From positions 186,001 through 250,000 of the forward strand of contig JALRME010000006.1 of the NCBI GenBank assembly GCA_026120035.1: a stretch of 64,000 bases of DNA, given 5' to 3'. The stretch is from Coleophoma eucalyptorum. Taxonomy: Eukaryota; Ascomycota; Leotiomycetes; Helotiales; Dermateaceae. Shown here one piece after another: positions 11,738 to 22,107 of the stretch. Below the pieces are notes generated by a model. That model worked only from the letters and a program-made list of their open reading frames with translations. It searched no databases and was not told where the DNA came from. Both the position numbers and the translations under genes were made by a program. How positions within the stretch are numbered: position 1 is the first letter of the stretch; each line of letters starts with the position of its first letter.

Positions 11738-12218
11738 GGCCCGGATTCTTGTAGATCGGACCCAAGACTCGTCCGACTAGGCGGACTCCGGCCTGGCATG
11801 GCATGGCTTCGCATCGCATTGTCATGAGGGCATGGCCAGACTGCAGCGTGAGAAATGCGCTGGTTTGTTAGCTGAGCCGATTAGCTAATTCCCTGAATCG
11901 CCCAGCTACGGGAGGAGAGGCAGCCGGACGGCGATTGTGGCACCACCACCCTCTCGCCGCTGCCTCTGCTGATTGGCTGCGCATGCGTACCTGCCGGAAC
12001 ATCCTAGAGGGGAGTCGACTGGATAATTTCCTGTGTCAACCGTTCAGGAACAGAAAAGAAAGCTCTTTCTCTCAACCCCCTTTCTCCTCAACTTCCCCGG
12101 CCTTGCCACACTCCTTTGGCCTTTCGACAACCGCCCTGCCGCCTTTCTTTATCAATCCGGTGCTGCCACCTGTTTCCCCTCCCACGCATCGTGCTCAACT
12201 CGCTATCTCACCGCCATC

Positions 12219-13312
12219 ATGGATATCGCTCTGGAGGTACTGGATACTTATTTCTTCGACTATGCCTATGCTGCTGTCTACCCGGCTCAGCCAGCGCCCT
12301 ACAGCTTGAAGGATGGGGTAAGCAATTCGACTTCGCCCGCGCTGTCTTCAGCATGGCAGTACTCGCCATCCAACTCGCTCTTCCAGCTTGAGCCGTCGGA
12401 AGCTGCATACATGAGCGCCTGGACCAGAGACAATGCCGTCCGCCAATTCGTCTCTTTGCTTCTTATTACATGGTAAGCAATCCCGCTCTGCGTGAAGCTC
12501 TGGCCGAATCTAACAATATTGGCAGGATCTTGGGCGCTTTGATCTACTTCGTAATCTCAACCTTGTCCTATATTTTTGTTTTCGACAAGGGGACTTTCAA
12601 GCACCCTAAATTCCTCAAGAACCAGGTTCGCATGGAGATCTGGCAAGCCGTGTCAGCTATGCCATGGATGGCTTTCATGACAGCACCATTCTTCCTCGCT
12701 GAAGTCCGTGGCTATTCCAAGTTGTATGAGCTCACCTCTGAGGGCCCCGGGTACTGGTACAACTGGTTCCAATTCCCTCTTTTCCTCTTCTTTACCGACT
12801 GCTTCGTATACCTCATCCACCGAGGACTGCATCACCCAGCAATCTACAAGCATTTGCACAAAGCCCACCACAAGTGGATTATGCCAACTCCTTACGCATC
12901 CATTGCCTTCAATCCCATTGACGGATTCATGCAAAGTCTACCATACCACGTCTTTCCATTTATCTTTCCTCTGCAGAAGTTTGCCTATCTAGGCCTCTTC
13001 ACCTTCATCCAGATCTGGACTGTCTTCATCCACGATGGAGAATATGTTGCTGACTCGCCTTTCATTAACGGTGCGGCGTGCCACACTATGCACCACCTAT
13101 ACTTCAACTACAACTATGGCCAATACACCACTCTCTGGGACCGCCTCGGAGGCAGCTACCGCAAGCCAAACGCTGAGCTATTCAGTAAGGAGGCCAAGAT
13201 GGGCAAGAAGGAATGGGAGCGTCAAGTAAAGGAGATGGAGAGAGTCGTCAAGGAAGTCGAAGGTGAGGACGACAGAACATATGGCACCGGCGAGAGCAAG
13301 AAGGCGCAGTAG
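12219..13312 (+). CDS. ERG3: Sterol C-5 desaturase (ergosterol biosynthesis)
   Basis: Introduces the C5-C6 double bond into episterol in the ER membrane, late in ergosterol synthesis. Two exons (12219-12472, 12526-13312) give 346 aa. The di-iron histidine boxes of the fatty-acid-hydroxylase superfamily are all present: HRGLHH (residues 183-188), HKAHH (196-200) and HTMHH (271-275), the last followed by LYFNYNYGQYTTLWDRLGGSYR. Hydrophobic segments lie near residues 75-102, 120-142, 160-182 and 225-250. The charged C-terminal tail ends ESKKAQ. The intron splits the codon in LITW/ILGAL. A longer open frame begins upstream at 12033 without changing the reading; ATG at 12219 (MDIALEVLDTY) matches the family's usual start. 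Loss of this enzyme is a known route to azole tolerance in fungi. Confidence 0.96.
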
Positions 13313-14031
13313 AGCAAGTGGAGCAGCAAAACAATCGACGAGGGTACGAAAAATAGGCGGAAGGATATGCTTGATTAATATGTACGAGAGGAGCAAGCGC
13401 AGCCCATCTATAAAGTGCAAGGTTAAGAGGTGTTGGAATTGTAAGATCGAATGTATATAAGCGAGCCGGATTTTGTGGCCATGGAATGGACACATGAGGG
13501 ATGGGAACGATTGTGTGGGAGAAGCACACTTAACATAGTATGGTTGGCGTTTTTTGGAGAGAGGACTTCTGCAGATTTTCTTGTTTGAACACTTACTTCC
13601 AAATTCGTCATTGGGACGTTCTTGGTCTTTCTAACACGCACTCTCGCTTGGCTGAGCAGCTTGAGGTTGCCGACCTTATCTTATGGTTTTTTAATAAATG
13701 AAAGTCTGAACACCCTTGTTTATACTGCATTGTCAGTCTGGTTTGCTTTCCGACATGAAAAGAAGGGCCAGTCGTTGTTTTATTCTCTTATGAGATAGAT
13801 CACCTCCTTGAAGCTTCATGATGTGATGTAGTAGTATTCGTAACTAATCTAAGCTCCCTTGAAACCTCCTTTTCACTCGTTCTTAGATTTTCGTCGATAC
13901 TAGTTAAAATAACCTTCTGTAGCTCAATTGACCTTTGTAATACCCAAATTTACTACTACTCGCAATAACAACGACTTAATTTATTAGTATGACTACTAAG
14001 CTACGCTGAATATGACTTACCGTCGAAGAGG

Positions 14032-14047
14032 CCCCCCCCCCCCCCCC
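14032..14047. repeat. Homopolymer C run (16 nt)
   Basis: Uninterrupted run of 16 C, flanked by GAAGAGG and ACAGGAGG. The exact length may be a sequencing artefact. On the minus strand it is a G16 run. Confidence 0.9.
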
Positions 14048-14379
14048 ACAGGAGGAAGAATGCTTTCCAATGCCTAGACACTACTTGAATTAGCGATAGT
14101 GTTACAGACAAATAAAAGAGGACGCCTTACATAGCCACGGCAACGGATAGAGCTGAAGGGACAGCCATATCCGCCATAGTCCTTACGAGCTTCTAGAGGG
14201 TGGAGAATATTCCCCGATCTCTTCTCGTAGTCTACTCGTTAAACTGGTCCACCGAGGGTCCAACCTTCTTCAGCGGCTGGGGCTGCGGAAGCAAAAGCTG
14301 CTATCAATCACAGTGTCGATTTGGAGTGCAATAGTTGAGAACTGCATATTTTGATGATAGGCTGGGTTGGTTTATTTAA

Positions 14380-15350
14380 AAGTAGCTAGAGGATTTAATA
14401 GTTTGAAATGTTGATAGTAATATAAAGATAAATAATGATAGCTTCGATTTGAGAAGATAAAGACTTGTATATTTTTTTGATAAATCTTCATAACAGATTA
14501 TATCAACGAATTGCCTCATAGCTAGTCACCCCCCCTAGATGCCTTTCCTTGGCGCCTCTCCTTAACACCTCACTTCAACACCCCTCTTGTATAGGATATC
14601 TAGTATCTATTTGACAATTAGCGTGTAAGAAATATAGTATAGTTCATAAGAGGTACCTTTACCTCAAAGTCAAACTTGAGGAATTTTAGCAAAAGCTAGC
14701 TAGCTTATTTAATAGTTTCAAGAGGTATTGTATAGTCGGAGTATCTTTACAGGAATTCGCGGATATCGGAGTATTACTCTTACTAGGTATCGACATACTA
14801 CTAGGATATAAACGGCTCTACTAATAGTCTCTCAACCCTGGCCGTATTAGGGCGTAGCAGAGAGCATATTATACTACCCCTAGTTCGAGTCCATACGCTA
14901 TAGACCCTTCCCCGGAGTATCTCCAACTCTAACAAAATGTCTATACGTCTATAAATACGCGCGTAGTCTTCCAAGAATATATCACACTTCACATGTCTAT
15001 GGCAGATCTCTACTGCTAGTAGTTTATGAACTAATAACCTTCTCGTCGCATTATGATAGCTACGTGGAATGAACACCCGGATGTCACGAAGCTTATATCT
15101 TAGGCCAATCTGATTGCCGACCTTCTAAGCTTACTCTGGTCTACTAGACATGTTAGTATGCTCTTGCTATATCCGGAAAGTAGGTCACGTCGCACTAAGA
15201 GCAAAGCATCAAAAACCTCTACATGTACAAAGCAGGCTTATGAAATATATCCAGACCTTAGGCCTTCCTAATCTTATATTTGTAGGTATTTATCATCCGC
15301 TTTTCGCTCGCCACCTACCCTTCTACCTAGTGCCAAACCATGCCACGCTA
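14380..15350. repeat. Possible decayed, RIP-like repeat remnant
   Basis: An AT-rich block with abundant TA dinucleotides, in which only broken open frames survive. The longest minus-strand frame (15076-14801) reads FIPRSYHNATRR...RIYRRIDI...RGRVYSVWTRTRG, which faintly recalls the region after the integrase in Copia-type polyproteins of fungi. I could not align it with confidence, and no terminal repeat or target duplication was found. Repeat-induced point mutation (C to T in repeats) would explain the composition; a plain AT-rich spacer is the alternative. Confidence 0.3.
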
Positions 15351-15705
15351 TGCAACAGAGAGTCTATAGCCTCCGGTCCACCCCTCTAATCGCATCTCTG
15401 GAATTCACCATCAAGCATTTTTCGAACCAAGAAGCAAGACGCAAAAGACAGCTGCGGCGAGATATTCAACCGCCATGTAAGAAATGCAAACGCCATAGAA
15501 CGCCTTGATTAATGTGTGAAAACAATAACCTCTGGCCCTCGAAACAGATCAACAACATTTGCGCCTTCACTAGAACCCCAAGTTGCCTTCCACCCATTTC
15601 AAACCATCCGCTCCATTTCGCCCCGCCTGGATCCAATTTCAACCCGGGAAAGGTGTCTAATGAAATCCATCTTACCTACGTTTCCTTCCTAGGATTTAAG
15701 ATCAT

Positions 15706-18700
15706 TCACATTAAGGTGCACTCGCGCTCGGGTACGTCCTTGGCTTTCCCTTTATGGGGTTGGTGGTGGTGCTCATGATGATGTTCTGTCTTCTCCATTG
15801 AACTCTTGCTTTTATCCCTCCAATGCCCCTTGTCCTTCTTGGTAGGTGTCGAGTCTAGAGGTGCTGCAGCAGTCGCCTTCGGTGTTGCTTCATCCGCACT
15901 GTTGATATTGCTAGATTCAGGTGCATTGGCAGGTGTCATGGCAAAATCTTTATTGTTGCTAAGTCCAGCCTTATTCAAAGATTCTTTACTTCGCATCAGA
16001 GCTAGGCGGGAAAAGGTAGCGCTGATTCGATTTTCTCCCGATTGACTTTGTGGACGGCTCTTGCTTCCAGACTTGCCTGCAAATCGAGCTGCTGCTCTTG
16101 ACATCCTCTGGGCTGTTGTTTCTTCGCCAGGAGTAGCTGGTGCGGAGATTGGATCATTTCGAGTACTACTCGCGCTATTGAACGTCGTCTCTGTAGCTAC
16201 ACTTCCTCGACGGTCTTCGGGAAGATTGAGACTGTTCCTGCTAGGTCTTTCGAGCTCGCTTGAAAACCTGATATTATGTCCAGATTCGTCACTTGCACCG
16301 TCAAAATAGCCTCCCTGGAAAATGTTTCCCATGTCACCCGGTGCTGGGCTGGGTTGCTCAACAGTCATTGCGATGCCAGAGTCGACGTAGGACGGTGGGG
16401 ACTCTTCGGTTTGGAGTGGTGGCACAGAGTCGTAAGTCGGTTGAACTTGATAGAATAGAAGATATGGTGTCTCTTCTTTTAAAGCCTTCTCAATGTCGCA
16501 ATAGGAAACCCGTGGTGTTGCACAATCATCGAATTTAATCCATCGTTCTTCTTGGTAAGTCGGCGGCCGATTACCATTGCTGAGTTTTGTCTTTGATGTG
16601 GAGTCGCCATCAGCACTAGAGGTGCCCCGGATAAATGAAATATAATGGCCACGGTGGACTTCATTTCCTCGATGACAGATGACAGATTGTAATGATAATC
16701 TGACTTGCGTTAGTACAATTGTGCTACGCCAGTTCGAGGTACAACGTACTTGAAGTTACCCATTAATGGTCCACCTTGCTCTGTATTCGGGTCCGGTACG
16801 AAGTGTGGTAATCGTATATCCACTGGAATATCTATAAAAGTATTTCTCTTCTTGGCATTGCCAAACTTGTCCATATAATATCGCTTAAGACATATTCCAA
16901 GTACTGGTCTTGTCTGGGAAAAGTGTGCTGCAACCTCTGCATCGTTTGCTGGCGCTTCCTTTGTGTACCAAGCTATATCACTAATTAGCACAGAAGATCT
17001 TGTTTGAGAGTATAAATCTCTATATGTTTGGAGATTTAATTCAATGGGGGACGGACGTATTAGATTGAAAAATTGCCAAGCAGGCATAAGGACTTCTTTG
17101 CGAACTGCACCCTTTCGAATAGAGGCATTTCGAGTAAGTGGAGGTTTTGTTTCTGCACTCGAAATCTGCTGTGGTGTACTTGGCTCCCCTTCTTCATCAT
17201 TCTCTACCTCTTCCATAATAATTCTACGCCTGATGATGCTCTCCGAACGATTGCGCAAGCTCACCGGCGAGAGAGGCGGCTCCGCATTTGAGACTTGCGG
17301 AGACAGCGGCGTAGCTGGAGTCGACCAATTTAATTCAGATACCTCAACGTGTTGTGTTTCTTCATCATCTCCTTTTTCCGGATCATGAATATTGAAGGAC
17401 TTCGTTGATGTCAAGGTATTGGATCGCTCAAGCCGCCTCATAACCTCGATCCGATTATTGAAATAGTCTTCCAAACAGTCTTCCAACTGAACTACTCGAC
17501 CATTACTTTCGTCCGGTACAGCTACTTCCAGTAATCGTTCATTGATAAATTTGTGATCATCTTTGTCGTCTTCCATTCCAGTATGGAAAATATCAACTTT
17601 CAATGTCAAAAGTGGCAGTCCGAGTTTACCAGTAATGAACCCAAACGCCTCAGAGGTGTCTTGTTGGGCAAGCTGTGCAGCCTCTCGCCATCCACATGCA
17701 GCCAATGCTTCTTGTAAATGTTCAGTCTAATTTACAAGTTAGCAATTCGCAAAATGACGTTGGAAATAAAAATAAGGGCTCCTAGGTTTTCTTGAAGAGT
17801 ATGCAACTTGCAAACCACGAATTATTTTATCCGTAATGATATTGATGTGATTTATATGTTTAACACTTATATCCTCCTCGGGGGGTTTCTCCGTACAAGC
17901 CTGATCGATTGCAGAAAATCTAGGGTATTTTGACTTACAATATCGGTTTGAATCAGCTTACCAGTCCTCAGCATGTTCACCCATAACCGTATCAGGGTAG
18001 ACAAACGGCGGCAGGGTTCGTCGTCGAATGTTCCATATAGTATAGGTTCAAAACTCCCTAGTCGTGCAAACATTGCGAACAACAAAGAGTCCAAGTAGCA
18101 GGTGACACCTTGCCGGTTTTCAGCACCGCGCATATGTATTTCGGGATTGTATGGTTTGATGACGCCTTCCACGGATTCTTGGAATAAGACACAGAGTTCG
18201 AATGCCTTGTCCGGGTCCCCCGAGGCGTATTTAGAACCCATAGCATACTGCACATGCTCATCTTCAATTCCGGTGAATCCTTCAGCAGAGAGGCGTTTCT
18301 GAATACCATCAACCTGATATTTTCGAGTTAGCCAAACGCCATGCTAGAGAATGACTTGTCTGGTGTACCTTTGCAGCCTGTTCCTTATCTAGCTTCTTTT
18401 GGGGATCTGGTTTCAATAGGGACATAATCGAGTCTGCAGAGAGTGGTCTGGTCTGTAGAAAGATACCAGGTCGAGAGTTAGCACTTGAGGTGTGAACGAC
18501 AGGGCTTGAAGTTCGCAGAACCGGCGGACTCTTGCCATGCGGTTTCGGGAAAGCAGCTGAAATTGAGTGACAAGAAGGAGCAGTCTTCGTAGAGACGGTT
18601 AAGAAAATGAAGAAATAAGAGGACGTTATTTACGGTACCTTTCTGGCGTCTGATGACTTGTCCCGCGACTTCTGTCGAGTATGTGAGCTCGAATCTTTCT

Positions 18701-18755
18701 CGCGACGGCTGAGGAGCCGATTAATGGTTCCTGTCCCAGCTTTCGTGCCAGCCAT
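15706..18755 (-). CDS. Ubiquitin-specific protease (USP/UBP) with CYLD-like Cys box and CaaX-like C-terminus
   Basis: Predicted cysteine protease removing ubiquitin from proteins. Five exons (18755-18639, 18584-18369, 18313-17939, 17726-16750, 16699-15706) join in frame to 892 aa. The catalytic Cys is in GVTCYLDSLLFAMF (about residue 183), a form closer to the SCYLDSTLF of animal CYLD than to the usual TCYMNS-type box. QQDTSEAF follows the third intron. The His box is VHRGHYISFI (His about 580), and the Asp region is EERWIKFDDC, then TPYLLFYQVQ. Residues after about 650 are disordered, rich in Ser, Pro, Lys and His (KTEHHHEHHHQPHKGKAKD). The last four residues are CTLM, which fits a CaaX prenylation signal. 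It is divergent from the uL5m gene (458 bases apart). The substrate is unknown. Confidence 0.9.
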
Positions 18756-19213
18756 GATGAAGAGCGCGAAAAAGAAGGAATTCGGGGTAGTTTGAGGTTT
18801 CCGAGACTACGAATGCTGTGATCCTTCAGCAATGCTGCCGTTGGTGGGGTCCGAAGCGGTTTGCGATCCTACCCAGTTGCAGTTCGAGCTTCTCAACGCT
18901 GCCTAGAGTTCCGCGCGTGTCCCATTGTACTTCGCCAATGCAGGTATGGTGAGTTGGAAGGCAGAGACAGAGAGAAATACTCCACGTATTGACTAGATGT
19001 ACTAGCAAGAACTACTATAAGCAGGGTATTTGTTTGAAGTTGGAGCTGGAGGTCCAGCTGCTGCAGTGGGTCAGCAAGCAGGACCCTGGCTGGTGCGGCC
19101 GCAGCATCTGGGCCAGTGAGAACCAGCCGCTTTGTGCATCTACAATTTTTAGCCTTGCCAGTTGATGCGTTGAAGTGAAGTTCACGACTGGCATCTCCAC
19201 GGAACAGATAACC
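18756..19213. promoter_or_regulatory. Shared upstream region of the ubiquitin protease and uL5m
   Basis: 458 bases between divergent start codons, which must contain both promoters. No defined motif recognised. Confidence 0.5.
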
Positions 19214-20450
19214 ATGGCTCTTCGAGAACTACCGTCGGCATTCAGTCGACTACTCGTACGCGACGCACCGACAAAGGCAGCTGTGTCTCGAACCTGTCGA
19301 CGATATGCGTCAGGGGAAGCTGGTATACCAGCCAAGCCAGCAAAGGAGGAATTAGCATCCAAAGATTTCCACGAGCTTGAGTCCGAATCATCATTAGCGG
19401 CATCAAGGCCTTCAGAAGATATCATAAAGGCTTTTGACCCTGTGAAGAAGGCCAAGGGACGAAAGAGGGAGCTTCCGGCTAGTCGGTAGGCGATAGTTCA
19501 AAAGAGATCATGATGTTAGATTGGGCATTGACATCCTCCCAGTTACCAATATAAGTCACCAAGATACTACCGCGGTCCTCTCCATCCTCATCAACCACCT
19601 CCAGTTTCCGACCCCTCTTCTCGCCTTTTCACTCCCGGTCCTTTCTCAAACAATCGTCTCGAGCAGACCTATGAATCTACTGTAGCACAAGATCTCATGA
19701 CTTTGGCATTCACGCATAAGCCGCCGGGAACTGTTGAAGTGGAGAAGGCACCGCGCTTGAGAGAATGGGACAATTCCTCGCCGTACATGAAAGGCCGACC
19801 TAAGAGAGGCCCCCGAGGTGGAGATGTTCTCCGTCTTATCGAGAAAGATATCACCTGGCGCAACATCCCAAAGATCGAGAGGGTCGTCGTACATAGCATG
19901 ATTTCGGCTGCCACGACTGATTCAGCTGCCTTGCATGTTGCTGGTATCATGTTACAAGCTGTGACTGGTGTCAGGCCTGTCGTGCATAAGGCAAAGAACA
20001 GCGTAGCCCAGTTCGGTATCAGAGCCAAAATGCCAATCTCACTTACCTGCGAGATGAGAGGCGATCAAGCATATGAGTTCATTGACAAGTGCGTCAATCT
20101 TGTGATGCCCAGGATCAAGGACTGGCCTGGTGTTGAAGGTAGATAGTCTCCCTAGCAATTCTGTGCCAAATACTTATATAATATAGGTACAACTGGAGAC
20201 AGCAGTGGTAACATACACTGGGGATTTAACAGGGAGGCTGCAATCCTTTTCCCAGAAGTTGAGGTCAACTACGATGTAGGATTATGAAACGCTTTTTTGG
20301 GAAACTTATACTGATTGATTACAGATGTACCCTCCAAAGATGATTCCTGGTTTCCACGTCAATGTCCAGACAACTGCGAAGTCAGACAGACACGCAAGAT
20401 TGCTGATGAGTGCTTTGGGCGTACCATTTTACGGAAAGCTTGTGGATTAG
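19214..20450 (+). CDS. MRPL7: Mitochondrial large ribosomal subunit protein uL5m (MRPL7)
   Basis: Structural protein of the mitochondrial large ribosomal subunit. Exons 19214-19485, 19543-20138, 20187-20275 and 20325-20450 join in frame to 360 aa. The N-terminus (MALRELPSAFSRLLVRDAPT, then SRTCRRYAS) is rich in Arg and Ser and lacks acidic residues apart from one Glu and one Asp, as expected of a mitochondrial presequence. The uL5 fold occupies the C-terminal part: NIPKIERVVVHSMISAA, LQAVTGVRPVVHKAKNSVA, MRGDQAYEFIDKCVNLVMPR, RIKDWPGV, GNIHWGF and FPEVEVNYDMYPPKMIPGFHV, ending FYGKLVD. It is far longer than bacterial L5 (about 180 aa) because of the N-terminal extension, which is normal for fungal MRPL7. 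Upstream non-ATG extension of the frame was ignored. A Puf-type motif lies in its 3' flank. Confidence 0.94.
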
Positions 20451-21048
20451 GAGTACTGTTGTTCAAATATTGGAGTCGGAGTAGAGAGCAACAAGTGTAC
20501 ATCAATGTATAGTAGCATGTATAACCACGAAATAACCATTGGTAAAGTTTCCTATCTTATATAAGGGGCTCTATCTGTATGCTTGGCTTCGTAGGCTCTA
20601 TCATATATGTGCATGGTCAAACAAATACCACTCTATAATGTGCTCAGCTGTGCCTTCACTCGGAACTGACTGACGTTACCATTGGCTAGGGACGATATAT
20701 GTAGTTCCGTCCTAGGCAAATAAAATATAGTTATCGCCATAACTGTAATATATCTTGCTCAGGGTATCGCTATTCCTGCCATGTTCTGTGGCGTAAGCAG
20801 CTCGAACAGAATCCATGAGTGCAGGACGAAATCTCTCCCTCAATCCAAACCACGTTTCTTGTCGGTTCCATTAGCCTTCAACAGTTTTAGCTTATATGTT
20901 GAGACCGGCCTATGGTTGCCACCACTTTTACGGAGTCAGTTCCCCAGATCTGCTCAGATATGCGTCTAAGACCGGTAAATAAAGGCCCTGGTTTTGCCTT
21001 CTGTCCGTCAAGATATTAACACGTATAAATCATCCACATAATTCGCGT
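20451..21048. other. Convergent intergenic region uL5m/SNF8
   Basis: About 600 bases between two stop codons, AT-rich, expected to hold both 3' UTRs. It contains the nonamer listed at 20506-20514. The 62-codon open frame at 20781-20969 is unsupported. Confidence 0.6.
20506..20514 (+). promoter_or_regulatory. Puf-protein binding motif in the uL5m 3' region
   Basis: TGTATAGTA begins 56 bases after the uL5m stop codon on the sense strand and matches the 9-nt Puf4-type consensus UGUA-H-M-N-UA. mRNAs for mitochondrial ribosomal proteins are known targets of Puf proteins in fungi, with Puf4-type proteins holding that role in Neurospora. The site is short, so chance cannot be excluded, but class of gene, strand and distance all fit. 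Confidence 0.5.
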
Positions 21049-21869
21049 TCAACTTCCGCCTTCTAACATAAATCCCGGGCTCCAGTATTCCCATTCTTGT
21101 GCCTGTTTATCAACCCAGAGCATACTCTCTGAGACAAGATCTTCTATTGCTGTCTTTGCTCGTGCTCTGGGCCATCGTAAGTTCAGCATAAGCATAGAGA
21201 CACTAACATATCCGAGAAGCTGGGCAGCCTCTAGGACTGCGCTCTGATCTGTGTTTAGTTCTTTGGGAATCGAGCGGATATAGAGCTTGTGCCCAACGGT
21301 GAGAGTCGAATAGGAAGATCCAAGTGGTTTAAGGGTTGTAACAGCACGGAGAATATCATCACTTTAGCACAAAGGTTAGCAAATACACCCAATGTCTCCT
21401 GTTGTGTTTCATACTCAGTAATTTCAGCCCCTCCTTCCATTCGTGTCTTCATGATCCTCTCACGCACCTCCTTGACACCAATCAAGCCACCATTTTCCTC
21501 TCTAGTCGCCCCGCACACCTCTACTACACGGACAGCCAATTCGAAATAGAAGTCATTCACACTCCCCCCGAGCATCTGTGCCCAGAAACTGCCTCCGCTT
21601 TCCTTCCCGCCTGCACCACTACTACTCGCCAGAGGATCCACGCCGATGGCCGCACACATGCGGGCAAACTCAGCACGGAAGCTTGGGTTTGATCGAATGT
21701 CCTTTGCATGAGTTTGCGCGAATTGTTGAAGGAGAGACCGGAACACTGAGAGCTGGTTTGCAAGTGAGGTCGCATGGGCACTACGGAGGTTGTTGCCGTG
21801 AGATGCATATTGGGCAGATGTTATACGAGACCTGTCAAAGGCCGCCAGGCCAACTCCTTTGCGAGACAT
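21049..21869 (-). CDS. SNF8: ESCRT-II subunit Vps22/Snf8 (EAP30)
   Basis: Subunit of the ESCRT-II complex that bridges ESCRT-I and ESCRT-III on endosomes during multivesicular body formation; in fungi it also serves pH signalling. Two exons (21869-21415, 21361-21049) give 255 aa, the usual length. The start MSRKGVGLAAFDRS is the family signature. It continues with FRSLLQQFAQTHAKDIRSNP, FRAEFARMCAAIGVDPLAS, GGSFWAQMLGGSVNDFYFEL, and, after the 53-nt intron, ITDDILRAVTTLKPLGSSY and the second winged helix (AAQLLGYVSVSMLMLNLRWP). It ends with EWEYWSPGFMLEGGS. The intron is near the start of the C-terminal winged-helix part. It shares a 238-base upstream region with THI20. Confidence 0.95.
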
Positions 21870-22107
21870 CTGAAAATACGGAAATGAATACTGGAGGACC
21901 TTTCTGAAGATGTTAGAAGCTCTAGTGGGGGAACGGACATGAGGGGCGATAAGGTACCCAGCAACTGTATGGCATGTGGGGCCAAAGCTACTTGCTTACA
22001 TAAGGTGATGCAGAAATCTGGTGAACAGTTGCATCTTGTAAAGTATCACATGTCACAATTATTTCATTTTGTGCAACATTTCCGGATTTTATATTTGCGT
22101 CTTTGAG
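21870..22107. promoter_or_regulatory. Compact divergent promoter of SNF8 and THI20
   Basis: Only 238 bases separate the two starts, so core promoters and leaders of both genes must overlap or adjoin here. The side near THI20 is AT-rich (ATTATTTCATTTTGTG). No thiamine riboswitch sequence was seen here or in the first THI20 intron. Confidence 0.55.

Larger units (their letters stand above)
8892..12218. promoter_or_regulatory. 3.3-kb divergent upstream region of TUP1 and ERG3
   Basis: Separates the divergent starts of TUP1 (8891, minus) and ERG3 (12219, plus). Next to TUP1, minus-strand CT-rich sequence at about 9270-9345 looks like its core promoter or leader. Next to ERG3, CT-rich plus-strand sequence at about 12056-12110 does the same. 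A 60-nt polypyrimidine tract lies near 9816-9876. Open frames up to 159 codons occur (8894-9373 minus, 10414-10842 minus, 10642-11079 plus), but they overlap on opposite strands, start at non-ATG codons or carry no family motif. Such long regions are common upstream of fungal regulators. Confidence 0.55.
13313..15705. other. AT-rich convergent spacer between ERG3 and the ubiquitin protease
   Basis: 2.4 kb between two stop codons. The first few hundred bases are probably the ERG3 3' UTR. From about 13,900 to 15,400 the sequence is visibly AT-rich, with many TA, CTAG and TAGC steps and no credible gene. It includes a 16-base C run and a possible relic of a repeated element (both listed separately). 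Confidence 0.6.

Noticed and set aside
12033..12218. N-terminal extension of ERG3 from a start at 12033
   Set aside because: That stretch lies in the CT-rich leader and the family normally begins at the MDIALEVLDTY methionine (12219).
14885..14895. tRNA-like T-loop sequence GTTCGAGTCC
   Set aside because: No matching acceptor, D or anticodon arms can be paired around it.
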